A DNA stretch of 8,138 nucleotides from Sulfidibacterium sp964456625. Its GTDB lineage: Bacteria > Bacteroidota > Bacteroidia > Bacteroidales > F082. Position numbers and translations under genes: made by a program. The DNA is taken from NCBI GenBank assembly GCA_964456625.1, contig CAYWBO010000100.1:1-8138 (forward strand), given 5' to 3'. Below the pieces are notes generated by a model, which was not told the DNA's origin, did not search any database, and was given only the letters and a program-made list of their open reading frames with translations. Numbering within the stretch: position 1 is the stretch's first letter; each line of letters begins with the position of its first letter. Of this stretch, positions 1-6,680 are shown in pieces.

Positions 1-44
1 ACAAAGTCCGCTGTTCCTTTCCTTTTTTGCTGTGCTTCATTATG

Positions 45-60
45 TCTATGAACTTTCCCG
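45..60 (-). repeat. 16-bp direct repeat, copy next to window edge: hairpin tail plus boxA-like element
   Basis: The minus strand reads CGGGAAAGTTCATAGA, identical to 225-240. Here it forms the end of a perfect 5-bp stem (57-61 with 66-70, loop TTAC on the plus strand) and continues into GTTCATAGACATAATG. This resembles the GTTCTTTGACAT-type boxA block seen in leaders just upstream of Bacteroidota 16S rRNA genes (recalled from general knowledge, not searched). Hairpin then boxA is the order expected of an rRNA antitermination (nut-like) site. Confidence 0.55.
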
Positions 61-105
61 CTTACGCGGGATCTGTTTTCAAAATTTCCCCTTAAAACGG
101 GACGG

Positions 106-135
106 CAAAAGTAATACTCTTTTTTATTCCCGCAA
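106..135 (-). promoter_or_regulatory. Bacteroidota-type promoter P2 (downstream of a tandem pair)
   Basis: On the minus strand the -7 element TACTTTTG (106-113) matches the Bacteroidota consensus TAnnTTTG exactly. A -33 TTG (133-135) lies 19 nt upstream, the expected spacing. Transcription should start near 100 and run left, off the window edge. The start region folds into a small CCC/GGG hairpin (88-101). The same geometry recurs at 255-284. Tandem strong promoters of this kind are typical of stable-RNA operons, so the likely target is an rRNA operon left of the window; this is inference because no rRNA sequence is inside the window. Confidence 0.75.
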
Positions 136-224
136 GCTTTTTTGAAAATAAATTTTTCCTTTTTTTGACTTGCTGCTACGTTCAAAGGATATCCCGTATC
201 CCCTTCTCTTCTGCCGTATCCTTT

Positions 225-240
225 TCTATGAACTTTCCCG
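225..240 (-). repeat. 16-bp direct repeat, copy downstream of promoter P1
   Basis: This is an exact second copy of the 16-bp block at 45-60 (minus strand CGGGAAAGTTCATAGA). It follows the hairpin formed by TCCC/GGGA (236-239 with 248-251), directly downstream of promoter P1. After the shared block the two copies diverge: this one continues AAAGGATACGG on the minus strand and the other continues CATAATGAAG. The pattern suggests a promoter-hairpin-boxA module that has been duplicated, with each promoter supplying its own antitermination-like site. Confidence 0.6.
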
Positions 241-254
241 TTGAATTGGGAGTG

Positions 255-284
255 CAAAAGTACTGAACTTTTCCTTTTTTGCAA
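255..284 (-). promoter_or_regulatory. Bacteroidota-type promoter P1 (upstream of a tandem pair)
   Basis: The minus strand carries -7 TACTTTTG (255-262) and -33 TTG (282-284) with exactly 19 nt between them, identical in sequence and spacing to the promoter at 106-135. Upstream (about 285-318) is an A/T-rich stretch that could act as an UP-like element. The expected start is near 249, just at the TCCC/GGGA hairpin (236-251). The transcript passes through the second promoter and leaves the window on the left. Confidence 0.75.
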
Positions 285-441
285 CATTTTTTCCACTTTA
301 TTTTTAAATTATTTTCCTATCAAGATTAATCATTTGATTTCCAACCTCCATCGAATACAATGACCCGAATGGATAAATCTCAATATTGAAAAGGTGTGGG
401 AAACCTTGAACAGATACATTTCATACAAGAATTCAAAAAAT
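285..441. other. AT-rich spacer with nothing recognisable
   Basis: This stretch lies between the tandem promoters and the terminator. The part nearest P1 (about 285-318) is strongly A/T-rich and may aid P1. I see no open frame with coding character, no repeat and no RNA gene in the rest. Confidence 0.5.
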
Positions 442-474
442 AAAAAGCCGCCCCGAAATTCGGGACGGCTTTTT
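442..474 (-). terminator. Intrinsic terminator of the receptor/lipoprotein operon, potentially bidirectional
   Basis: The outer stem AAAAAGCCG (442-450) pairs with CGGCTTTTT (466-474). After a C/A mismatch, CCCG (452-455) pairs with CGGG (461-464), leaving a 5-nt loop. The stem ends in a run of U on whichever strand is transcribed. It begins 21 nt past the lipoprotein stop codon at 495, so it most likely ends that operon and shields the tandem promoters at 106-284 from read-through. Confidence 0.9.
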
Positions 475-494
475 AGACATTGTTTATTAGACTA

Positions 495-2345
495 TTAATC
501 TTTTGTAGGATCACCTACCAATTCAAAGTCCGGACTTGGACCCGACTTCGTGCATTTGAAGGTGCTTGTGTACTTCACACTACTACCCCCGGTATTCGGA
601 TAAACATTGTAAGTGATCTCGTATTTCTGGTCAACCCCGCTTACCTGTGTTGTGGCATTCGGATAATCGACTTTCAGCATCTCGATAATACCCAATTGAA
701 TACGATCCATGATAAGTTGCGTAGCTGCAGCTTCACTAAGTCCTGCAAAATCTGCCTGACCTGCACGGTTCGAAATCTGCGCATTAAAATCACCGTAATA
801 AGAATCTGCACCATAATAATACTCTACATCACCATAGGAGTTAACAAGATCGGGATGCGTATTCTTTACAATATCCACAATCGTCTGATAATCGGTTGAG
901 GTCATCGTCTTATAAACGGTGGGGTCAAAAACCCAGTTCGATCCGTTGTTAACAAACGGACTCGTAACAACAGCAACCTGATCATATTTAACCCACATAC
1001 CGCCAGTAAAGGTGTACTGATCAACGTAGGTATGAAGACCACTTGAATAATACTTGTAGGCAACCATCATCTGATCCCCTTCCTGTGCATAAGGATATTT
1101 TTGTGCCAGGAACTGAGGCATATAGTTATCCGGATTATCAGAGCTTGAAAAATCATTGTATTTTCCAATGGAACCGCCCATGCCTGCATAATCTGCTGAA
1201 CTCAGATAGTAAATATCCGTTGCAGGCTTCCAGGTAGTGCCGGACAAATAATAGTAGGCCCCGCCACTGAGAACATCCGGAGTAGTACCACCGCCACCGG
1301 GAAGGGTACCATAAACTTTCATCCAGTCAATTTCCCAGGTTGCAGCATCTGCACTGGTAGAGGTATATTTAAAGGCAATATAGATCTTCTTTCCTGCATA
1401 AGCCGAAAGATCGATCTTGTCAGACATTATCTCCGTCCAGCTAGATCCGGTAGGCATCGGTGTCACGTTTAGGGCTGTCCATGTAGCCGTAGTAACATCT
1501 CCTGAGTAATCAGTGGAAACCAAAATCTGAATATGATCCGGATAGAGCGTTGAATTCCAGTAATTCACAACCTGACTGACCTGGAAACTCGGACTTGAGA
1601 AACCCGTCAAATCAATAGCCGGTGACACCAGCCAGTCTTCATTTGCCTGTTTTCCACCGGAATATCCCGACATTTTTGCACCATAGGAGGTAGCATACCA
1701 GCTTTGATCACCAGTAATACTTGTAGCAGTAAAATTACCCAATGAGTTGTCTTTGGCAAACTCCTCATCGAAAATGGTCATTTCACCACCGGCGGGATCC
1801 GAATTGGCAAATTTATAAAGCACCAGCCTTGTTGTTCCACTTGTATCACTGGGATATTTGGCAGAGAGGAAATCAGGAATAAAAGAAGTAGCAGGATTAG
1901 AAGGTGAAAAATACTTATAAACTCCTACTGCACCGCCCATGGACTGATAATCGGCCGTAGCCAGTGTATAATAACTTGCCCCTTCATACATAACCGTAGC
2001 GGCCAATGGACCGTTATAATAATTATAGGTAACATGAGCACCTGACTTATTTCCCAATGCGGGATACAAGCTAGATAAAAGTCTGGGAACATAGGTTTTG
2101 TCATAAGTACCCATGAGGTACTGAGAAGATTTGATTTTACCGGCAGCAGTAGAATCAGCTTTGGTTTTAGCATCGCTCATTGCCATACCGCTGATGGTAG
2201 TATAATCTCCACTTGTAAGTGTGTAATTGAAGGTTGCCCTAGGAGCTTGAACACTTTGATCCATCTGTTTATTGATGTTCTCCATAGGATTACATGACGC
2301 CAGGGCAACGATAAGTATCAACAGAATTTTATATAATCTATTCAT
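495..2345 (-). CDS. Lipoprotein with choice-of-anchor J-like domain flanked by Tyr-rich repeat modules
   Basis: Predicted 616-aa secreted lipoprotein. The ATG at 2345 is preferred over an upstream TTG (2378) because it gives a standard signal: MNRLYK, a hydrophobic core, and lipobox LASC with Cys18 as the lipidated residue. Residues about 188-346 resemble the jelly-roll choice-of-anchor J (MAM/DUF5017-like) fold, with the hallmark EDWLVSPAIDL (236-246), strand HIQILVSTDY (271-280) and closing WEIDWMKVYG (337-346), followed by a Gly-rich linker (350-354). On both sides are repeat modules: a DY-containing start (47-48, 132-133, 385-386, 485-486), a P-x-[FL]-L-x-x-x-Y-P motif (87-95, 157-165, 410-418), then a Tyr-rich strand. 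No catalytic motif and no type IX C-terminal sorting domain are visible. The gene follows the TonB-dependent receptor gene by 39 nt with no terminator between, so the two are likely cotranscribed and the protein probably works as the surface partner of the receptor (inference). It is not SusD-like: the helical TPR core is absent. Confidence 0.85.
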   Translation of the reverse strand: MNRLYKILLILIVALASCNPMENINKQMDQSVQAPRATFNYTLTSGDYTTISGMAMSDAKTKADSTAAGKIKSSQYLMGTYDKTYVPRLLSSLYPALGNKSGAHVTYNYYNGPLAATVMYEGASYYTLATADYQSMGGAVGVYKYFSPSNPATSFIPDFLSAKYPSDTSGTTRLVLYKFANSDPAGGEMTIFDEEFAKDNSLGNFTATSITGDQSWYATSYGAKMSGYSGGKQANEDWLVSPAIDLTGFSSPSFQVSQVVNYWNSTLYPDHIQILVSTDYSGDVTTATWTALNVTPMPTGSSWTEIMSDKIDLSAYAGKKIYIAFKYTSTSADAATWEIDWMKVYGTLPGGGGTTPDVLSGGAYYYLSGTTWKPATDIYYLSSADYAGMGGSIGKYNDFSSSDNPDNYMPQFLAQKYPYAQEGDQMMVAYKYYSSGLHTYVDQYTFTGGMWVKYDQVAVVTSPFVNNGSNWVFDPTVYKTMTSTDYQTIVDIVKNTHPDLVNSYGDVEYYYGADSYYGDFNAQISNRAGQADFAGLSEAAATQLIMDRIQLGIIEMLKVDYPNATTQVSGVDQKYEITYNVYPNTGGSSVKYTSTFKCTKSGPSPDFELVGDPTKD

Positions 2346-2384
2346 TTTGTGATAATTTTTAAGTTTAAATACTAGCAATATAGA

Positions 2385-4985
2385 TTAAAACCTGATTTTT
2401 AAACCAGTGTACCATGTACGTCCGAATCCATACCATACTAAAGCATCAGTAGCAGTGTGATTTCCTTCGTCAGAAGCATCAGCAATGTAAACCGTGTTGA
2501 ACAGGTTCTGTACATTGCCATAGAGAGTAGCATCAAACGGACCCAACTTGAAATTATAGTTGATGTTCATGTCAACCAAACCAAAGTTCGGCATCTGCCA
2601 TGAATCGGGACCTGTTGCTGTAGCATTGCTTGAAATACGGCTTGAAGGATCAAAATCGGCATAGTTATGGGCATAGTAAGTATAACCCACGCCCAGTTTC
2701 ATACCCTGGATGATCTCTAAGGATGCCCTCAGGCCGGCGGTGGTCTGTGCTGAGTTTCCAACATGGATTCCTTTAATGTTAAGGTAAGTCGTCTGCAGGA
2801 AGACATTGTTCTGATCAAACTCGTTGGCAGAAGCATTTTCGGTATATTTCCAGTCACCCACAGAAACCATTCCATGTAGTGTAAACTGTGAGACGGGTTT
2901 GAAAATACCGGTAAACTCAATTCCCTTGTGCAGTTCATCCACTCCGCTAATGTTATAGAAATTCAGACCGGAGGTCTTTCTGAATCCCTGGTTCATCCAT
3001 TTGGTCCAGTAAGCACCCAGACGAATGGTCAGCATTCTGGAAGTATATCCGTAACCCACTTCGCCGGAAAGTACTTTTTCGTACTTGGCTTGTTTATTTA
3101 CATAGTTACTGTAGAACACGAACACATTATTAAAGTAAGGTGCTCTGGTGAAATAACCGGCATTGATGTAGAAGTTGCTGCGGCCAATATTGTAATTGGC
3201 ACCGGCTTTTGCACTCCAGGGCAGGAAGTTAGTCCATCCGGCCATTTCGTTGGCGGGCGTTACCAGAAAGTACTCACGACGGTTATATCCCTTGGTAGAT
3301 GCGGAAGCAGACAAGAAGGCTGAGAAGTTGTTATTTACGTATTCTCCCTGTGCAAACAAACCCAACCAGCGGATGATCCCATCATCATGATAAGAATAGT
3401 AATCGCCTACATGCAGAGGCGTACTTGCTAGACGGTTGATGTCACCGTTGTCCAGAAAGTAAGCACCACCCAGCAAGTCTTCGATCTGCATGGCATGTTG
3501 TCCTATATAATACCTTGCATCAATGCCAAAAGTATAATTCATGTTCCCCACTTTGGTATTTAATGTGGAAAGGACTCCATACCACTGGTGGCTGTTGATG
3601 GATTCACCAATAATGGCTTGAGATCCATTTAAGGATGCTTTGTTAATCTCTTCAACGGCAGCATAATCATAAGTACCTTCAGGGGTTAATTTGGTAGTAG
3701 CATATGGCTGATCGGGAATATAATTCCATTCCAGCATCTGAGCAGCACTGGAATTCAGATAATAACCACTCACACGGCGTCCGCCACCTTTTGCAATTGA
3801 CGCGTAAATAGCAGTAGACAGGAATGAATTTTCACTAATCTTCCAGTAGTCATTCAAAGCAGCCTGTGGTTTGTTATAATAGTTGTATCCGTATGCACCA
3901 CCATAAATTTTTCCGTTCCGGTATCCATAATCACTGTTGTATCTGTACTTGTCGGTGATATAATAAGGAATGTTGGGGTTCTGGCCCAAATAAGTACTTA
4001 TCTTGTGCTGATTGCCTCTTTGGTTATGCCACTGCGGAGCACCGAAAAGGGTGAAAGAAATGCGGTGATTGGGAGTAAACTGTTTTGCCACATTTAGGAA
4101 ATAAGAATAGCCATCGAAATTGGTAGCATCAACATAACCATTTCCAAAAGTATGCGCTCCTGAAATTGTGATTGCCCAGCCGTTCTTCATCAAACCCGTG
4201 GAAAGGGTGAACATGTATTTGTGCATCCCGTCATTTCCCATTCCGGAATAAATAGAACCGCCTCTTTCTGCATCGGTACTCTTGGTGATAATGTTGATGG
4301 TTCCCCCTACTGACGAAAGTGCCAGTTTGGAAGCACCAAGACCGCGCTGTACCTGAATGGTCTGGGTTACATCTGAAAGACCGGCCCAGTCAGACCAGTA
4401 AACGTGCCCATTTTCCATATCATTTACAGGAATACCGTTGATCAACACCCCGATGTTGTTTGAGCTAAATCCCCGGATGTTGATACGGGCATCACCATAT
4501 CCACCGCCTTCTTTGGTAGCATAAACGGAAGGTGTATATTTCAGGATTTCAGGGAATTCCTGGTTCCCCAGCTGTTGGGCGATAACCTGGGGCTGAATTG
4601 TTGAGATCGCAACCGGGGTCTTCCGGTCAACAGCAATTGAAGCCATGACATTGACTTCCTGCAGACCTACAGTTGAAGATTTTAAGTTGATCACTCCCAA
4701 GTCTTTGGTTTGTCCCTGGTTTAAGGAAACATTAACTTCGGTCGACTGATAGCCCACAAAGCTAACTTTTAACGTCTGTTTGCCAGCAGGAACCTTTAAG
4801 CTAAAGCTTCCGTCAAGACTTGTGGTGACTCCCGTATTGGTTCCAACCACAACGATGGAAGCACCCACCAAGGTCTCGTGGCTGCCGGCGTCCTTAACTA
4901 CGCCTTTCACTGTTCCCTGAGCCATTGATGCTCCGGCGAAAAGAAAGCTGATGAAAAGGATCAAGAGTAATTTTACATTTTTCAT
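2385..4985 (-). CDS. TonB-dependent outer-membrane receptor with carboxypeptidase-regulatory-like N-terminal domain
   Basis: An 866-aa outer-membrane transporter driven by TonB-ExbBD. In order: Sec signal peptide (1-22, cleavage after ASMA); a carboxypeptidase regulatory-like beta-sandwich (about 24-90, with GVVKD, TSLDGSF and VSFVGYQ); a TonB-box-like segment LQEVNVMAS (108-116); and a plug domain (about 120-240) with INIRGFSSNN (168-177), LINGIPVNDMENGHVYWSDW (181-200), VQRGLGASK (212-220) and GGTINIITK (227-235). The rest is a beta-barrel rich in aromatic residues, ending in ...TGLKIRF with the C-terminal Phe expected for BAM insertion. It is shorter than typical SusC proteins (about 1000 aa) and its partner is not SusD-like. 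The ATG at 4985 fits the signal peptide; the upstream DNA is AT-rich with no Shine-Dalgarno sequence, normal for Bacteroidota. It is the first gene of an operon with the lipoprotein at 495-2345. The substrate cannot be inferred; no cobalamin or other metabolite riboswitch was recognised upstream and no anti-sigma/ECF pair is present. Confidence 0.93.
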   Translation of the reverse strand: MKNVKLLLILFISFLFAGASMAQGTVKGVVKDAGSHETLVGASIVVVGTNTGVTTSLDGSFSLKVPAGKQTLKVSFVGYQSTEVNVSLNQGQTKDLGVINLKSSTVGLQEVNVMASIAVDRKTPVAISTIQPQVIAQQLGNQEFPEILKYTPSVYATKEGGGYGDARINIRGFSSNNIGVLINGIPVNDMENGHVYWSDWAGLSDVTQTIQVQRGLGASKLALSSVGGTINIITKSTDAERGGSIYSGMGNDGMHKYMFTLSTGLMKNGWAITISGAHTFGNGYVDATNFDGYSYFLNVAKQFTPNHRISFTLFGAPQWHNQRGNQHKISTYLGQNPNIPYYITDKYRYNSDYGYRNGKIYGGAYGYNYYNKPQAALNDYWKISENSFLSTAIYASIAKGGGRRVSGYYLNSSAAQMLEWNYIPDQPYATTKLTPEGTYDYAAVEEINKASLNGSQAIIGESINSHQWYGVLSTLNTKVGNMNYTFGIDARYYIGQHAMQIEDLLGGAYFLDNGDINRLASTPLHVGDYYSYHDDGIIRWLGLFAQGEYVNNNFSAFLSASASTKGYNRREYFLVTPANEMAGWTNFLPWSAKAGANYNIGRSNFYINAGYFTRAPYFNNVFVFYSNYVNKQAKYEKVLSGEVGYGYTSRMLTIRLGAYWTKWMNQGFRKTSGLNFYNISGVDELHKGIEFTGIFKPVSQFTLHGMVSVGDWKYTENASANEFDQNNVFLQTTYLNIKGIHVGNSAQTTAGLRASLEIIQGMKLGVGYTYYAHNYADFDPSSRISSNATATGPDSWQMPNFGLVDMNINYNFKLGPFDATLYGNVQNLFNTVYIADASDEGNHTATDALVWYGFGRTWYTGLKIRF

Positions 4986-5280
4986 AAATAAAAAATTTAA
5001 TTAAAATTTAGATTTTGCAATTCCTTAACGATTTTGGATGCTAAAATTAAAAAAAAACTTCTCTTTCTGAATATGCTTTTTTTCCTAAAACACTGATATT
5101 ATTCACTAAAAATAGAGGAAAATCCTATAAAAGATAGCATTTCAGTTTATTATTATTTTTTCATATGTTAATAAAATTTAAAAAATAACTACTATTTCCA
5201 AAAAACCATTTAAATTTACAGCCCTTTTTTTCCGGTATCACATCCCTTGATGTTTCTCCTTTTTTTTAATCAGTACAATA
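4986..5280. other. AT-rich intergenic region upstream of the receptor gene
   Basis: Highly A/T-rich leader region of the receptor operon on the minus strand. Several one-mismatch -7 look-alikes occur, for example TAATTTTA (minus, 5042-5049) with TTC 19 nt upstream (5069-5071). In such AT-rich DNA these are expected by chance, so no promoter is called with confidence. No gene is seen. Confidence 0.4.
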
Positions 5281-5400
5281 CGCTCGCAGAAAGCTGCCCA
5301 CATCCCAACATAAATATTTCGAGAGGGAAACACAAAAAATCGCAGACCCGATGCGATGCTGTTGGTGGCCAGGATGCTGGTCCGGAGGCCACAAAAAATC
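5281..5400. other. GC-richer segment with nested complementarity, possible structured RNA of unknown type
   Basis: This segment is clearly richer in G+C than the DNA on either side and contains several helices: GCAG/CTGC (5286-5289 with 5293-5296); CCAACA/TGTTGG (5305-5310 with 5360-5365); ATCGCA/TGCGAT (5339-5344 with 5352-5357, 7-nt loop), nested inside the previous helix; and GTGGCC/GGCCAC (5365-5370 with 5387-5392). The 11-bp block CACAAAAAATC occurs twice (5331-5341 and 5390-5400). It could be a small RNA, a processed leader or a decayed repeat. I match it to no known family (not SRP RNA, 6S, tmRNA, RNase P or a riboswitch I know). The strand is undetermined and no clear promoter or terminator frames it. 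Open frames across it on either strand lack coding character. Confidence 0.3.
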
Positions 5401-5621
5401 CATTTGAAATACAAATCTCAGGACAGCTTAGCAGGAGGAAAAGGTTATTTGTTTTCATTTTCTTATTTGCCATTCATGAGGGGACCTCTGATTTTGTCGG
5501 TTTCTATTCAAAGGAACAGCTTATCTATAAACTAAAAGTTAAAACATCTTTAAGTTTATGTTATTCTTCATGCTTTTTCACCCCTGACAGAGACATACGC
5601 ACAATCCGTTACAATTCGTTT
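5401..5621. other. Spacer downstream of yaaA with nothing recognisable
   Basis: This is the 3' flank of yaaA. I see no hairpin followed by a U-run, so yaaA termination is unclear. A plus-strand open frame running through here into the end of yaaA has no recognisable domain and no start signal. Confidence 0.4.
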
Positions 5622-6386
5622 CTATCGGATGAAAACCATCTCGTTTTCGTTTGACAATGAGGGCGTATAATAATATCCCTCGTCACCAAATAATTTCAAT
5701 TCTTCCGGGTCGGTCAACTGATTTTTTATCATAAATCTGGCCATCATACCACGTGCCTTTTTTGCGTGCACAACTATGATCACAGCCTTGCCATTTTTAT
5801 ATTCCTTAAAAACCGGCGTAATAATACGGGCTTTGAGTACTTTGGGATGAAGGCTTTTAAAATACTCCTGAGATGCCAGGTTGATGAGCACATTATCATT
5901 TTGTTCATTCAGCGATTTCTGAAGGGATTTTGTAAGCAAAGTCTGCCAAAAATCATAAAGGTTTTCGGATTTTCCTACCGTGATTTTTAGTGCCATTTCC
6001 AACCGATACGGAAGGATCATATCCAACGGACGCAACATGCCGTAAAAACCTGATAAAATTCGCAGATGATCTTGTGCAAAGGACAAATCCTTCTCATTGA
6101 ACGACCTGGAATCCAGCCCCCTGAATGCTTCCCCTATGTAACTGAAAACTGCCGGGGTTGCATCCGCCTCATGCTGTGCCAACGACCACTGCTGAAAGCG
6201 CTCATAGGTAAGCTGGGCAAGTTTCGGATTGATTTTCATCAGCCTGGAAAGGCTGGCAGGCGATTTTGTCTTCAAAACAGCCGCCAATTGTTCGGCAAAA
6301 GACAGATACTCGGGCGACGTAGGTTTGAAATGAACCTCTGGCTTCTGAGAATCCATTGTTTTTGAAGGAGATAAAATTGCCAGCAT
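5622..6386 (-). CDS. yaaA: Peroxide stress protein YaaA (DUF328 family)
   Basis: Predicted 254-aa cytoplasmic protein, matching the usual family length of about 255 residues. Family motifs in order: MLAILSPSKTMD (1-12), FSYIGEAFRGLD (81-92), LRILSGFYGMLRPLD (108-122) with PYRLEM (126-131), NLASQEYFK (169-177), VVHAKKARGMMARF (205-218), and the C-terminal DEGYYY...VFIR. In E. coli YaaA is induced by OxyR during H2O2 stress and lowers free intracellular iron, reducing Fenton damage to DNA and proteins; family members bind DNA. The frame stays open upstream to 6545, but the ATG at 6386 is chosen because the family N-terminus begins exactly there and the extra residues look like translated intergenic DNA. 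A good promoter sits just upstream at 6405-6434. The gene diverges from pntAA and does not share an operon with the receptor genes, being over 600 bp from them. Confidence 0.95.
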   Translation of the reverse strand: MLAILSPSKTMDSQKPEVHFKPTSPEYLSFAEQLAAVLKTKSPASLSRLMKINPKLAQLTYERFQQWSLAQHEADATPAVFSYIGEAFRGLDSRSFNEKDLSFAQDHLRILSGFYGMLRPLDMILPYRLEMALKITVGKSENLYDFWQTLLTKSLQKSLNEQNDNVLINLASQEYFKSLHPKVLKARIITPVFKEYKNGKAVIIVVHAKKARGMMARFMIKNQLTDPEELKLFGDEGYYYTPSLSNENEMVFIR

Positions 6387-6404
6387 CACTTGGGGTTTGG
6401 CCTG

Positions 6405-6434
6405 CAAAGATAGAATACCGGGGAGAATCCTGAA
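6405..6434 (-). promoter_or_regulatory. Probable yaaA promoter
   Basis: The minus strand has a perfect -7 element TATCTTTG (6405-6412). A TTC (6432-6434), one mismatch from the -33 TTG, lies 19 nt upstream. The predicted start near 6399 gives a leader of only about 10-15 nt before the ATG at 6386. This position also argues against translation starting further upstream in the open frame. No OxyR- or PerR-like operator could be confidently recognised. Confidence 0.55.
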
Positions 6435-6680
6435 AAAAAACCACGGATTTTTTGTCAATTTATTTCCGCTTATTTTCAATAGTTTAAAAAAGTGCCGCCA
6501 AAATTTTTCGGTCAGGCCGATACGGGACCTCAAATCAGGCTCCAAGGCTCATTCAACTTCTTAAACCCTGAAAATTTTGATCTTATTTAAGTATTTCTGT
6601 TCCAAAATTATGTAATCCAAAAAATATTTTATTATTTTTACGCATTCTAAATAATATCATAAACCAGAAGCATTTCTATT
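6435..6680. other. Rest of the yaaA-pntAA divergent intergenic region
   Basis: Becomes very A/T-rich near pntAA. A plus-strand TATTTTTA (6633-6640) is one mismatch from a -7 element but has no TTG at the right distance, so the pnt promoter is not assigned. No Shine-Dalgarno sequence precedes pntAA, as is usual in this phylum. No gene was seen. Confidence 0.4.

Noticed and set aside
480..899. Plus-strand open frame opposite the lipoprotein C-terminus
   Set aside because: Wholly antisense to a strongly supported gene, Cys/Ile-rich with no domain, and it begins inside the terminator-lipoprotein junction; a shadow frame.
495..2345. SusD-like or type IX-secreted protein
   Set aside because: No SusD helical/TPR signature and no C-terminal sorting domain; the lipobox with Cys18 indicates a lipoprotein route instead.
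2928..3323. Plus-strand open frame of 131 codons inside the receptor gene
   Set aside because: Antisense to conserved beta-barrel coding sequence with no recognisable protein features; a shadow frame.
4986..5400. Cobalamin or other metabolite riboswitch upstream of the TonB-dependent receptor
   Set aside because: The conserved B12-box GCCACTG and other core elements were not found on the minus strand, and the structured segment lies about 300 nt from the start codon.
5247..5654. Plus-strand open frame of 135 codons in the intergenic region
   Set aside because: Starts in a poly-T tract with TTG/ATG, contains no domain, crosses the structured segment and overlaps the conserved end of yaaA antisense. 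A hydrophobic stretch in it appears to reflect T-rich DNA.
6387..6545. N-terminal extension of yaaA by 53 codons
   Set aside because: The family N-terminus begins at the ATG at 6386 and a matching promoter lies within the proposed extension.
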